From: JAKVCB01 sp963578605
GTDB taxonomy: Bacteria; Planctomycetota; Planctomycetia; Pirellulales; Lacipirellulaceae
DNA length: 64,000 nt
NCBI GenBank assembly: GCA_963578605.1
Contig: CAUZEA010000012.1
Location: forward strand, 1-64,000
Direction of reading: 5' to 3'
Part shown: positions 41,428 to 50,105 of the stretch, in pieces
How the letters are laid out: each line of letters opens with the position of its first letter
Numbering within the stretch: position 1 is the first letter of the stretch
Notes under the pieces: generated by a model
Database searches by the model: none
The model's input: the letters and a program-made list of their open reading frames with translations, nothing else
What the model was told of the DNA's origin: nothing
Program-made: the position numbers and the translations under genes

Positions 41428-43095
41428 ATGGGAAATTTCATGAAACAAGAAATGTTAATTAATGTTGCGCAACCAGAGGAGTGCCGAATCGCGATTTGCG
41501 AAGATGGCGTGCTGGAAGAACTCTATGTTGAGCGAACCAGCCAGGATAATTACGTCGGCAACATTTACAAAGGAAAAATTGTCAATTTGGAGCCGAGCAT
41601 CCAGGCAGCCTTCGTTGACTTTGGCGTCGGCCGGAATGGGTTTTTACACATTAGCGATGTCGAACCGCAGTATTTCCGCCAGGGTGGCTACGATCCCGAC
41701 AAACCTATTTTGCCGGATGGGACCCAGCCCGGTAATGGCAACGCAGCTTCGCAAGCCGAGGATGAAGAGGCTGAGGAGCCTTGCCGGGGCAATGGCCAGC
41801 GGGGTGGGCGGCAGTCGGGAAATCGGCGGCGGATCGGATTGCGCCCGCGCGTGAAACCTCCCATCCAGGATATTTTTCAACGGGGTGACGAGGTGCTTGT
41901 TCAGGTGATCAAGGAGGGGATTGGCACCAAAGGCCCGACCCTTTCGACTTACATCAGTATTCCGGGCCGTTACCTGGTGTTGATGCCCGCTTTGGGGCGG
42001 ATTGGCGTCTCGCGAAAGATAGACGACGACGATGACCGTCGTCGTCTCCGCGACATCTTGCGAGAACTCAATCCACCAAAGGGGCTTGGCTTTATTGTCC
42101 GCACGGCCGGCACCGACCGGACCAAGAAAGAGCTTTCCCGCGACCTGGCCTACCTGTTGCGATTGTGGAAAGTCATTGTCCGCCGCATCAAGAAGACCAC
42201 CGCCCCGATTGATATCTACGAAGAAAGTGACATGATTATCCGCACGATTCGCGACATCTTCACGAGCGAGGTCGATGCGATTTACATTGATGAACCCAAA
42301 GCGTATGAACGGGCGAAAGAGTTCCTCCAATTCGTGATGCCCCGCTACTTGCACCGCCTGCAGTTCTTTGACGGTAAAGAGCCGCTGTTCAAAAAATACA
42401 ACCTTGATCAAGAAATCGCGAAAATCAATCAACGGCAGGTTTCGCTCCGCGGCGGGGGATCGCTGGTGATCGACCAAACCGAAGCCCTGGTAGCCATCGA
42501 CGTCAACAGCGGGAGCTTCCGTACCGATGGGTCGGCGGAAGAAGCGGCACACCAACTGAATCAGACTGCGGCAAAAGAGATTGCCCGACAGCTCCGTCTG
42601 CGAGATCTCGGCGGCGTGGTCGTCAACGACTTCATCGACATGCGGAAAGACAAGAACCGCCGGTCGGTGGAGCGGACATTGCGAGATGCGGTCAGGCGAG
42701 ATCGGGCCCGCACCAAAATCCTCCGCACGAGTCCGTTTGGCCTGATCGAGATGACCCGACAACGGATTCGGCCGAGCCTGAAGCGGAGTGTCTACCAGGA
42801 ATGTCCAGCCTGTACGGGGTCTGGATTGGTCAAGTCGCCCGAAAGTATGGCGCTGGAGGTGATCCGCAAGTTAATCCTGTGGAGTCACGAAGAGCAGGTT
42901 GCCAAAATAACCGTGACCGTCGAGGAAAATGTAGCCAGCTACCTGAATAATCGTAAACGACGGGAATTGGTTGCTTTGGAGGAGGAACATGGATTGGTCG
43001 TGGTTGTACAAAGCCGGGAAGATTTGCCGCCGGAGTACCTCAGTTTGGCATGCCACAATGCCACCGGTCATGAGGTTCGCTTGGAAACCGATTAA
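41428..43095 (+). CDS. rng: Ribonuclease E/G family endoribonuclease
   Basis: A 555-residue protein. The S1-like N-terminal domain begins GNIYKGKIVNLEPSIQAAFV, is interrupted by a low-complexity insert (about residues 100-145, Gly/Glu/Arg-rich) and resumes with DIFQRGDEVLVQVIKEGIG. The RNase domain has VIDQTEALVAIDVNSGSF and GGVVVNDFIDMR, the two catalytic aspartate regions, then the zinc-link ECPACTGSG. There is no long C-terminal scaffold, so it is RNase G-like in size. It could process rRNA and start mRNA decay. An in-frame ATG at 41440 is an alternative start. L21 follows on the same strand. Confidence 0.93.
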   Translation: MGNFMKQEMLINVAQPEECRIAICEDGVLEELYVERTSQDNYVGNIYKGKIVNLEPSIQAAFVDFGVGRNGFLHISDVEPQYFRQGGYDPDKPILPDGTQPGNGNAASQAEDEEAEEPCRGNGQRGGRQSGNRRRIGLRPRVKPPIQDIFQRGDEVLVQVIKEGIGTKGPTLSTYISIPGRYLVLMPALGRIGVSRKIDDDDDRRRLRDILRELNPPKGLGFIVRTAGTDRTKKELSRDLAYLLRLWKVIVRRIKKTTAPIDIYEESDMIIRTIRDIFTSEVDAIYIDEPKAYERAKEFLQFVMPRYLHRLQFFDGKEPLFKKYNLDQEIAKINQRQVSLRGGGSLVIDQTEALVAIDVNSGSFRTDGSAEEAAHQLNQTAAKEIARQLRLRDLGGVVVNDFIDMRKDKNRRSVERTLRDAVRRDRARTKILRTSPFGLIEMTRQRIRPSLKRSVYQECPACTGSGLVKSPESMALEVIRKLILWSHEEQVAKITVTVEENVASYLNNRKRRELVALEEEHGLVVVVQSREDLPPEYLSLACHNATGHEVRLETD

Positions 43096-43235
43096 AGGGT
43101 GACAGGCCTGTCATCGGCGACTTGTCGTGAACTGGGGTCCTGGACAAAGAGGCGCAAAACACCCATAATCGAGCTGTTTCCCCAGAATGCGTTGGTCCTT
43201 TGCGTTTGCCCCAACCTTTAACCCCCTAGTTTCCC

Positions 43236-43568
43236 ATGTATGCCATCATTGCCGACAGCGGCCATCAATACAAAGTCGAAGAAGGTCAAGAATTGATTGT
43301 TGATTACCGGGACGTGCCAACCGGTAAGGACTTGGTTTTTGATCGCGTGTTGGCAGTCCGCGGCACCAACTCCGACGAAAGTGGCCAGGGAGAAGTGAAA
43401 TTGGGAACTCCTACGGTTGCAGGTGCCAAGGTGACGGCCCAAGTTCTGGGTCCCGAGAAAGGGCCCAAACTTGTCGTGCAGAAGCTCCGCAGACGGAAGA
43501 ACTCGCGTCGCAAGACGGGCCATCGTTCGTTGTTCACGCGGGTGAAAATCAGCAAAATCGAAGTCTAG
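43236..43568 (+). CDS. rplU: 50S ribosomal protein L21
   Basis: A 110-residue protein starting MYAIIADSGHQYKVEEGQEL and containing VTAQVLGPEKGPKLVVQKLR RRKNSRRKTGHRS, the L21 core and signature. It binds 23S rRNA in the large subunit. Rng-rplU is a common gene order, but the usual next gene, rpmA (L27), is not in the 700 bases that follow. Confidence 0.95.
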   Translation: MYAIIADSGHQYKVEEGQELIVDYRDVPTGKDLVFDRVLAVRGTNSDESGQGEVKLGTPTVAGAKVTAQVLGPEKGPKLVVQKLRRRKNSRRKTGHRSLFTRVKISKIEV

Positions 43569-43998
43569 GCAGTCTGAGGACCGCTCTGGCCGCAGCGAAC
43601 TGTCAATCCAAGAAATGGGGACCGCGGGCAGCTGGGAGGTCTTCTGGCGGAGCAGACACCCGTTCGATGGGCGTGCGGGTCGAACCTTGCCCTTTGGTTT
43701 GGTCAGCAACGTGCTCAGGAAGCCGCGACATGTCTATTGATGAACGCGTCGGGGGAACCGGATGGGCCGCGAAAACCGGGCCGATTGAAGTCGGCACGGT
43801 TTGCTGGTAACAACCTGGCCAGTTTGCGAGGTTAGCGTTGTATTTAAGGGGGGGGCGGCGGGTGAAAATTTGGGAATTCTTCGGTTGGCGTCGGTTCGGT
43901 CCGCGGAGGGAGAAGAATTCGGCTGGCGCTCGGGAAAAACGGCCTATTTTGACCTTCATCGACCCCTCATCGAGACACGGGTTTAAGATTCATTATTG
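43569..43998. other. Intergenic region after rplU without a gene
   Basis: About 430 bases between rplU and the nrdJ leader. Short frames on both strands show no domain, and rpmA (L27) is not here. There is no obvious hairpin with a U-tract after rplU. Confidence 0.45.
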
Positions 43999-44014
43999 AC
44001 ACAAGGTCTTGTGT
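43996..44014 (+). promoter_or_regulatory. TTGACA element overlapping a 16-bp palindrome
   Basis: TTGACA at 43996-44001 is a perfect -35 box. It overlaps ACACAAGGTCTTGTGT at 43999-44014, whose outer six bases on each side are the outer bases of the NrdR box consensus, but whose centre differs. The matching -10 is weak (CATGTT near 44020). A repressor bound here would block the promoter. The NrdR assignment for this copy is tentative. Confidence 0.4.
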
Positions 44015-44116
44015 GATAGCATGTTACGGAATACAGGAAATTCAATTGACGAAGTGATCTGGATGTGTAAGATCTGACGACTTAGCAACTGGATATTGTA
44101 GTGCTGCTTGAATCGT

Positions 44117-44132
44117 CTACAATATATAGTGG
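44117..44132 (+). promoter_or_regulatory. Candidate NrdR box upstream of nrdJ
   Basis: CTACAATATATAGTGG at 44117-44132 matches the NrdR box (ACACWATATATWGTGT) at 13 of 16 positions, including the whole central AATATATAG. It lies about 165 bases before the nrdJ start. NrdR represses ribonucleotide reductase genes when ATP/dATP balance shows enough deoxynucleotides. NrdR usually binds two boxes about three turns apart; here the other candidate is 118 bases upstream. Confidence 0.55.
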
Positions 44133-44297
44133 TCAGCGCCGATAAAATGGTTGGTTTCCTCGGGTTTGTGTCACTGACGGCCCTAAATGTTGTGCAGAGC
44201 AACCAACGTAGTCGCCGATCGTAAAGGTAGACATATCTGAACAAATGTACACAATGGAAGGGATTCCCATCTGTTTTGCGCTCAGGAGGAAGCATAG

Positions 44298-47200
44298 ATG
44301 ACGACAGCTCATGCTACGACGTTTGGCTCACGCCCGGTTTTCACAAATCCGCGAGAGCGGTTTAGCGGTCAACTCAAGGTCGAGTCGCAGTTTTGCCCGG
44401 ATGATGTGACCGATCCGTTGGATACAGTCGAGTGGGAAACGCGGACTTCACAGATTCAAGAGGAGGGGGGCAAAGTTCTCTTTGAGCAGACCAACTGCGA
44501 GGTGCCATCGTTTTGGAGCCAGTTGGCAACGAACGTCATTTGCAGCAAGTACTTTTACGGTGAGGTAGGTACGACCGAGCGTGAGTACAGCGTGCGTCAA
44601 TTGGTCCATCGCGTGGCGCGAACGATTACCGATTGGGGCGTGAGCGATGGTTATTTTGCTTCGCCCGAGGACGGCGAGCGATTTTATCGTGATCTGGCGT
44701 GGTTATGCCTCCATCAACATGGGGCATTCAATTCACCGGTGTGGTTCAACGTTGGGTTGTACCACCAGTACGGTGTGACCGGAAACAAATGCAATTGGCA
44801 TTGGGATCCGTCTGCGGAACGCGTGGTTCAACCGGAGAATCCGTACGAGTATCCGCAAGGTTCGGCATGTTTTATTCAGCATGTCGAAGACAACATGGAA
44901 GACATCATGCGCCTGGCCACGAGCGAGGCGATGTTGTTCAAATTTGGGTCGGGCACCGGGACCGATCTTTCGAGTTTACGTTCGTTTCGGGAGAAGCTCT
45001 CTGGTGGAGGGAGGCCATCCGGCCCGCTTTCGTTCATGAGGGTGTACGACCAGATCGCGGCGGTGGTCAAGAGCGGAGGCAAGACACGACGGGCTGCGAA
45101 GATGCAGTCGCTCAAGGTGTGGCATCCGGATGTGATGGAGTTTATTGAGTGTAAGTGGAAGGAAGAAAAGAAGGCCCGCGTTCTCATTGAGAAGGGGGGA
45201 TATGAAGCGAACTTCAACGGCGAGGCCTACAGTTCGATCATGTTCCAGAACGCGAACCTTTCGGTTCGAGTGACCGACGACTTCATGCAGGCAGTCGAGA
45301 ACGACGAGGCGTGGGTCACGCGGTGGGTTACCGACCAGAAGACGGCGGGGCCAACCTACCAGGCGAGCGAGATTTTGAACCGCATGGCCGAATGTGCCTG
45401 GCATTGTGGCGATCCGGGTGTGCAGTACGACACGACCATCAATCACTGGCACACGTGCCCCAACAGTGGCCGGATCAATGCCAGCAACCCGTGCAGCGAG
45501 TACATGTTCCTGGACAATACGGCGTGCAACCTGGCCAGCATCAACTTGATGAAGTTTCGCCACTCCAATGGCACCTTTGATTGCCAGCGGTTTGTGGCTG
45601 CCGCGCGGATCTTTTTCATAGCCCAGGAGATCCTGATCGATCACGCGAGCTACCCGACAGCCGAGATTGCCCACAACAGCCATTTGTTCCGGCCGTTGGG
45701 GCTGGGTTACTCGAATCTGGGTAGTTTACTGATGGCCGGTGGGATGGCTTACGATTCGGACGTGGCACGCGGTGTTTGTGGGGCACTCACAGCCTTGCTC
45801 CACGGGGCGGCCAATCGGACCAGCGCCGAACTGGCCGAAGCGGTGGGCACGTTCGACGAATACGAGAAGAATCGCGAACCGTTCCTGCGGGTGATGCAGA
45901 TGCACCGCAATTCGGTGGATCGAATTGATCCCCACTGCCCGCCTTACCTCCGCAATGCGGCCAAGGAACTGTGGGAGGAGGTGATTGTGGCAGGGGCTAG
46001 CCACGGTTTCCGCAATGCACAAGCGACCGTTCTCGCCCCGACCGGGACGATTAGCTTCATGATGGACTGCGATACAACCGGTATTGAGCCGGACATCGCG
46101 TTAGTGAAGTACAAACAGCTTGCCGGTGGTGGCATGCTGAAGATTGTCAACCGCACCGTGCCGTTAGCGTTACAGACGTTGGGCTTCGACGAACCGGAAA
46201 TCAAGTCGATCCTCGCATATATCGAGGAGTATGACGCGATCGAAGGTGCGCCCGACATGGATCCGGCTCATTTACCCATATTCGATTGTGCGTTTACGCC
46301 ACGCAACGGTAGTCGTAGCATCCCGTGGCACGCGCACGTCACCATGATGGCTGCGGCTCAACCGTTCCTCTCCGGTGCGATTTCCAAAACGGTCAATATG
46401 CCACGCGATACGACCCCGGCTGAAGTCGCCAAGGCCTACACCGATGGCTGGCGACTGGGACTGAAGGCCTTGGCCATTTACCGCGACGGTTCTAAAGAGA
46501 GCCAACCCCTGACAACCAGTCCCGAAGGCGATCGCACGGCAGAAAAAGAGGACGCCAATGTAAGGATTATCGCCAAACCATTTCGAAGGCGGCTTGCGGA
46601 TACACGTCAATCAATCACCCATAAGTTCAGCGTTTCAGGCCATGAAGGCTATGTGACCGTGGGGCTGTACGACGATGGTCAACCCGGGGAACTTTTCATC
46701 ACCATGGCCAAAGAGGGAAGTACCATCGGTGGATTGATGGACGCCTTTGGGACTGCCATATCGATGAGTCTTCAATACGGAGTTCCCTTGGAAGATTACG
46801 TTCGCAAATTCTCTCACATGCGATTCGAACCACAGGGATTCACCAAAAACCCCAATATTCGCATCGCGAAAAGCCTCATCGATTATATCTTCCGGTGGCT
46901 CGGCATTACGTTCCTGCCCGGTTACAAGGAGGCAACCCTCGGGTTCTTTCCAGATGGCCAAAATGGTCAATCGCCAGGCAGCAAGAGCCCTGCAGGCGAA
47001 GGGCGCAATGACGAGCCAGGAACTTCGCCCGTCGCCAGGAAGATGGGCGAGCTGTCCGCTGGCGCTGGTGACCAGCAGGACCAACGAGGCGACCAGCAAT
47101 CGCAGGCTCACCCTGAACAGTTCGTGACCCTGGCCGATCAGTGCGCCGACGCCCCGCTCGCCGCGGACGGTTCCAGAGTTGAAACAAGCACGGAGGATTG

Positions 47201-47486
47201 GGCCCAACGACATTCCAACGGACATTCGAATGGGCGTTCTAATGGATTGGATACCAAGCTCTTGGAGCGGGCCGGAGTGATGCTTCGTGCACCAGCCCGC
47301 TTCGGGGTGTTGTCGCGGGAGGATCCCTCAGACGACGGATCCCAGAGTGAAATACTCACCCGAAGTGCTCAGTTCGCCGACTTCCAGGTCGATGCACCTG
47401 CCTGCGATAACTGTGGTGCAATTACTGTGCGCAATGGTAACTGTTACCTCTGCCATAATTGTGGCAGTAGCATGGGTTGTAGCTGA
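44298..47486 (+). CDS. nrdJ: Vitamin B12-dependent (class II) ribonucleoside-diphosphate reductase
   Basis: A 1062-residue adenosylcobalamin-dependent reductase that makes deoxynucleotides. AGGAGGA at 44284-44290 supports ATG 44298. Motifs: PVWFNVGLYHQYG, FKFGSGTGTDLSSLRSFREK, SNPCSEYMFLDNTACNLASI (catalytic cysteines and glutamate region) and VLAPTGTISFMMDCDTTGIE. After the barrel there is a NrdJ-type extension with GLMDAFGTAISMSLQYGVP. A low-complexity stretch (HSNGHSNGRSNG, about residue 972) precedes a C-terminal zinc-finger-like CDNCGAITVRNGNCYLCHNC. No class I or III reductase genes are in the window, so this may be the main reductase. Confidence 0.95.
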   Translation: MTTAHATTFGSRPVFTNPRERFSGQLKVESQFCPDDVTDPLDTVEWETRTSQIQEEGGKVLFEQTNCEVPSFWSQLATNVICSKYFYGEVGTTEREYSVRQLVHRVARTITDWGVSDGYFASPEDGERFYRDLAWLCLHQHGAFNSPVWFNVGLYHQYGVTGNKCNWHWDPSAERVVQPENPYEYPQGSACFIQHVEDNMEDIMRLATSEAMLFKFGSGTGTDLSSLRSFREKLSGGGRPSGPLSFMRVYDQIAAVVKSGGKTRRAAKMQSLKVWHPDVMEFIECKWKEEKKARVLIEKGGYEANFNGEAYSSIMFQNANLSVRVTDDFMQAVENDEAWVTRWVTDQKTAGPTYQASEILNRMAECAWHCGDPGVQYDTTINHWHTCPNSGRINASNPCSEYMFLDNTACNLASINLMKFRHSNGTFDCQRFVAAARIFFIAQEILIDHASYPTAEIAHNSHLFRPLGLGYSNLGSLLMAGGMAYDSDVARGVCGALTALLHGAANRTSAELAEAVGTFDEYEKNREPFLRVMQMHRNSVDRIDPHCPPYLRNAAKELWEEVIVAGASHGFRNAQATVLAPTGTISFMMDCDTTGIEPDIALVKYKQLAGGGMLKIVNRTVPLALQTLGFDEPEIKSILAYIEEYDAIEGAPDMDPAHLPIFDCAFTPRNGSRSIPWHAHVTMMAAAQPFLSGAISKTVNMPRDTTPAEVAKAYTDGWRLGLKALAIYRDGSKESQPLTTSPEGDRTAEKEDANVRIIAKPFRRRLADTRQSITHKFSVSGHEGYVTVGLYDDGQPGELFITMAKEGSTIGGLMDAFGTAISMSLQYGVPLEDYVRKFSHMRFEPQGFTKNPNIRIAKSLIDYIFRWLGITFLPGYKEATLGFFPDGQNGQSPGSKSPAGEGRNDEPGTSPVARKMGELSAGAGDQQDQRGDQQSQAHPEQFVTLADQCADAPLAADGSRVETSTEDWAQRHSNGHSNGRSNGLDTKLLERAGVMLRAPARFGVLSREDPSDDGSQSEILTRSAQFADFQVDAPACDNCGAITVRNGNCYLCHNCGSSMGCS

Positions 47487-47840
47487 CGCCAATCGAATCA
47501 AAGCCGCTGGGAACCAAGCTTCCTGGTGACTGTTTCGGTCCCCAGTACGTTTTGAGCGGGTTTCCAGGCTGCATTGTCTTCCAAGACGCATTTGCAAGAC
47601 GTTTGTTCCTTGCCGCAGATTGGCCGTGCCAATGGGGAGGCCCGAACGATCCGAGCGGGCACCGTCAAGCGAATTACGTCGAATCATCTGCGCGGCTTTG
47701 CTCTCTGGTCGACAGCTTGAAGCTTCGGCACGCCAGTCCCGAAAAACCATCAGCATGCAGTGATAGCACCACAGCTGGGTTTGACAGAGTCGCCAATGTC
47801 GATTGACGTTTTCTGGGCATCTTCCTACGCTCCCGAGAGG
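47487..47840. other. Intergenic region without a gene
   Basis: About 350 bases between nrdJ and the repeat before the DegT-family gene. A minus-strand open frame crosses it but has no domain character. No hairpin stands out. Confidence 0.45.
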
Positions 47841-47882
47841 CTGTTTGATTCTCACCAACCCCTGTTTGATTCACACAAGCCA
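47841..47882. repeat. 21-bp tandem duplication
   Basis: CTGTTTGATTCTCACCAACCC at 47841-47861 is followed directly by a diverged copy at 47862-47882 (CTGTTTGATTCACACAAGCCA). It ends about ten bases before the start codon of the aminotransferase gene. Confidence 0.75.
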
Positions 47883-47892
47883 AGGAATCACC

Positions 47893-49059
47893 ATGCACAC
47901 AAAGCGAAACGAGGTCACAGCGGTCCCGCTGCTCGACGTTGGACGACAAAACAGTCCGTTGCGGGCTGAGATCGATGCGGCTATCGCCGAGGTTAGCCAA
48001 TCGGGAGCGTTTATTCAGGGGCCAGCTTGCCGTGAATTCGAGGCAGCCGTAGCCGATTACTGCCAAACGGCCCATGCGATTGGTTGTGCATCGGGGAGCG
48101 ACGCACTGCTGTTAACGTTAATGGCGCTCGGAATTGGGCCGGGTGACGAAGTCATTCTGCCGAGTTTCACCTTTTTTGCCACGGCCGGTTCGGTTTGGCG
48201 ACTCGGGGCAAAGCCGGTGTTTGCCGATATCGTTCCCGAGACATTCAATATCGATCCCGACGATATTGAGCAAAAGCTCACACCCAGCACCAAGGCCATC
48301 ATTCCCGTACATTTGTTTGGTCAGTGTGCCCGGATGCGGCAGATTAATGAGATCGCCGCCGCTGGAAACATCCCCGTGATTGAGGATGCCGCTCAGGCGA
48401 TTGGAGCTCGTTATCAGAGCCGACTCGCCGGGTCGCTGGGCACGGCCGGTTGTTTCAGCTTTTATCCCTCCAAGAATCTTGGTGGCTTTGGCGATGGTGG
48501 TATGATTACCACGAGCGACGACCAGCTGGCCGAGCGGTTGAGGATGCTGCGCAATCACGGTCAGCATCCCGTTTACCAACACGATGTGGTAGGCGTGAAC
48601 AGTCGGCTCGACGCGCTGCAGGCTGCTGTATTGAAGGTGAAGTTGCCGTGGGTCGACCGGTGGGCTGCTGAACGCTCGCAACACGCGGAGCGGTACGCGG
48701 CTGCATTTGCAAGTCGCGATTTGAGCGACACGATCGTTGTTCCGGCCGTGGCAGACGATTGCCAAAGCGTGTGGAATCAGTATACGGTTCGAGTGCAAGC
48801 CTGTCGCCGTGATGCGCTCCGCCAATTCCTGGCCGACCGCAAGATCGGTTCGGCTATTTACTATCCGATCCCGCTTCATCTGCAAACCTGTTTTGCAGCC
48901 CTTCGATACGAGACGGGTAGTTTGCCCAATACAGAGCAGGCATCGCAGGAAGTGCTCTCGCTTCCTGTGTTCCCGGAATTGACGCCTGCCGAACAAGATA
49001 CGGTGTTCGACGCGGTAGCGGAGTTTTGCCGTACCATGCCCATCGAACACGCGGCCTAA
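47893..49059 (+). CDS. DegT/DnrJ/EryC1/StrS-family PLP-dependent aminotransferase
   Basis: A 388-residue sugar aminotransferase-like enzyme. The PLP lysine is in FYPSKNLGGFGDGGMI (about residue 194), and EDAAQAIGARY carries the cofactor-binding Asp. SGSDALLLTLMALGIGPGDE and ILPSFTFFATAGSV are typical of the family. AAGGAA lies six bases before ATG 47893. Such enzymes aminate keto-sugars for lipopolysaccharide, O-antigen or capsule precursors. No other sugar nucleotide gene is adjacent, so the product is unknown. Confidence 0.92.
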   Translation: MHTKRNEVTAVPLLDVGRQNSPLRAEIDAAIAEVSQSGAFIQGPACREFEAAVADYCQTAHAIGCASGSDALLLTLMALGIGPGDEVILPSFTFFATAGSVWRLGAKPVFADIVPETFNIDPDDIEQKLTPSTKAIIPVHLFGQCARMRQINEIAAAGNIPVIEDAAQAIGARYQSRLAGSLGTAGCFSFYPSKNLGGFGDGGMITTSDDQLAERLRMLRNHGQHPVYQHDVVGVNSRLDALQAAVLKVKLPWVDRWAAERSQHAERYAAAFASRDLSDTIVVPAVADDCQSVWNQYTVRVQACRRDALRQFLADRKIGSAIYYPIPLHLQTCFAALRYETGSLPNTEQASQEVLSLPVFPELTPAEQDTVFDAVAEFCRTMPIEHAA

Positions 49060-49087
49060 CGACAAGCTGCAGCTTGTGCACAGAAAC

Positions 49088-49279
49088 CTAGTCTTTGTCG
49101 AAACTCGTGCCGCGTTTTTTGACCTCCATCTTGCGACCACTCGACTTGAGGGTCACCAGCAGCCCGAGGATGACGGACAGCAGAACTAAGGCCCAGGAGA
49201 AGCCCCAAGTTGGGCCTTGACCCTCCGCGAGCAACGAGAAACCAGGCACGACGTTGCTGAGTAGGGTTGTGGTACCCAT
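49088..49279 (-). CDS. Small single-pass membrane protein
   Basis: A 63-residue protein (starting MGTTTLLSNVVPGFSLLAEG) with one hydrophobic segment (GFSWALVLLSVILGLLVTL) and a short basic tail ending RGTSFDKD. The frame is open to a TTG at 49291, but the ATG at 49279 is preferred. Small proteins of this shape are common in planctomycetes. The function is unknown. Confidence 0.55.
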   Translation of the reverse strand: MGTTTLLSNVVPGFSLLAEGQGPTWGFSWALVLLSVILGLLVTLKSSGRKMEVKKRGTSFDKD

Positions 49280-49372
49280 GGACAAACCCAATCACGGCCC
49301 GGCAGGCCGTCCCTTCTGGGGGCATTCGGCGGTAAGGTGGAATCGGTGGGGCCCAGCGGCCCCATCTACCCA

Positions 49373-49942
49373 TCACTGTAACTCACTGGACAGCTCTTGC
49401 CAAACCAGTTCGCCGGACGGCACCCAAGTCGTTCCTGCCACGATTTGGCTCCAAGGTCGGGCCATTCTGCGGAAAACAGCGGTCGGCAAAGCGACCGTGT
49501 CCCAACTTTCTGAGAGCGTACGTGCATGCGGTACATAGTCTGCCAGCGGTACTGCTAAAAAGCCGTAAACCGCGCCCCGAAACCTGAAAAGATCCCTTGT
49601 TGGCAGGGGCGACCGGTTGGCGACCAGGTGATAGGCAAAAACCAATATCGGACAGAAGGTGGGTCCAAAATGGCTTTGCCAGTCAGCCAGACTGCGGAGG
49701 TCATCTCGGGTCGACCAGTTTTTCCAGTAAGTTCGACTTTCATCGCCCGAGGGAAAACGACGTCCCTTCACGTCGACCAACCATGAGGCATTCGCCCCTG
49801 TCGAGACAATGAAATCGAGGCTTTTCAAAGAACCATCTGCGACCAAACTGCGACGCGTTTCATCGACCGCCACATAAGCGATCCGGTGGTCCCGTAGGAA
49901 CGCTTCAAAAGCAGCCTCGTAATGGTTCCGGCGATCGGCCAT
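49373..49942 (-). CDS. Predicted PD-(D/E)XK-fold protein (HYExxF family)
   Basis: A 189-residue protein beginning MADRRNHYEAAFEAFLRDHR. The segment SLKSLDFIVSTGANASWLVD followed by VKGRRFPSG gives the D-(x)n-D-x-K pattern of restriction-endonuclease-like folds, and an early Glu (HYEAAFEAF) fits the first helix. Such proteins are putative nucleases. The start at 49942 follows the HYE motif; the frame is open to 49981. No methyltransferase or other defence gene is next to it. Confidence 0.62.
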   Translation of the reverse strand: MADRRNHYEAAFEAFLRDHRIAYVAVDETRRSLVADGSLKSLDFIVSTGANASWLVDVKGRRFPSGDESRTYWKNWSTRDDLRSLADWQSHFGPTFCPILVFAYHLVANRSPLPTRDLFRFRGAVYGFLAVPLADYVPHARTLSESWDTVALPTAVFRRMARPWSQIVAGTTWVPSGELVWQELSSELQ

Positions 49943-50105
49943 GACATGTGTGAGTATACATGCGAACACTACTGGTTGCAAAGCCCCTGTGGGTCGTGAG
50001 CCGCGGATGGGGGCTTCCGAAGCGGTCGGTCGGTGGTGGGGTTCTGGGCAGCTGATTGACTTGGAAGCTGGACTGGGCCGTGACCGTTGGGCCCTGGTCG
50101 TTGGC

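Noticed and set aside
41644..42762. Minus-strand ORF of 372 residues inside the RNase E/G gene
   Set aside because: The plus strand carries all RNase E/G motifs; the antisense frame has no domain.
43569..44297. Cobalamin riboswitch upstream of nrdJ
   Set aside because: I could not find the conserved B12-box core or the required junctions by eye; only the NrdR-like box is convincing. A covariance-model search would be decisive.
48118..49140. Minus-strand ORF of 340 residues opposite the DegT-family gene
   Set aside because: The PLP lysine and family motifs are on the plus strand; the antisense frame is a shadow.
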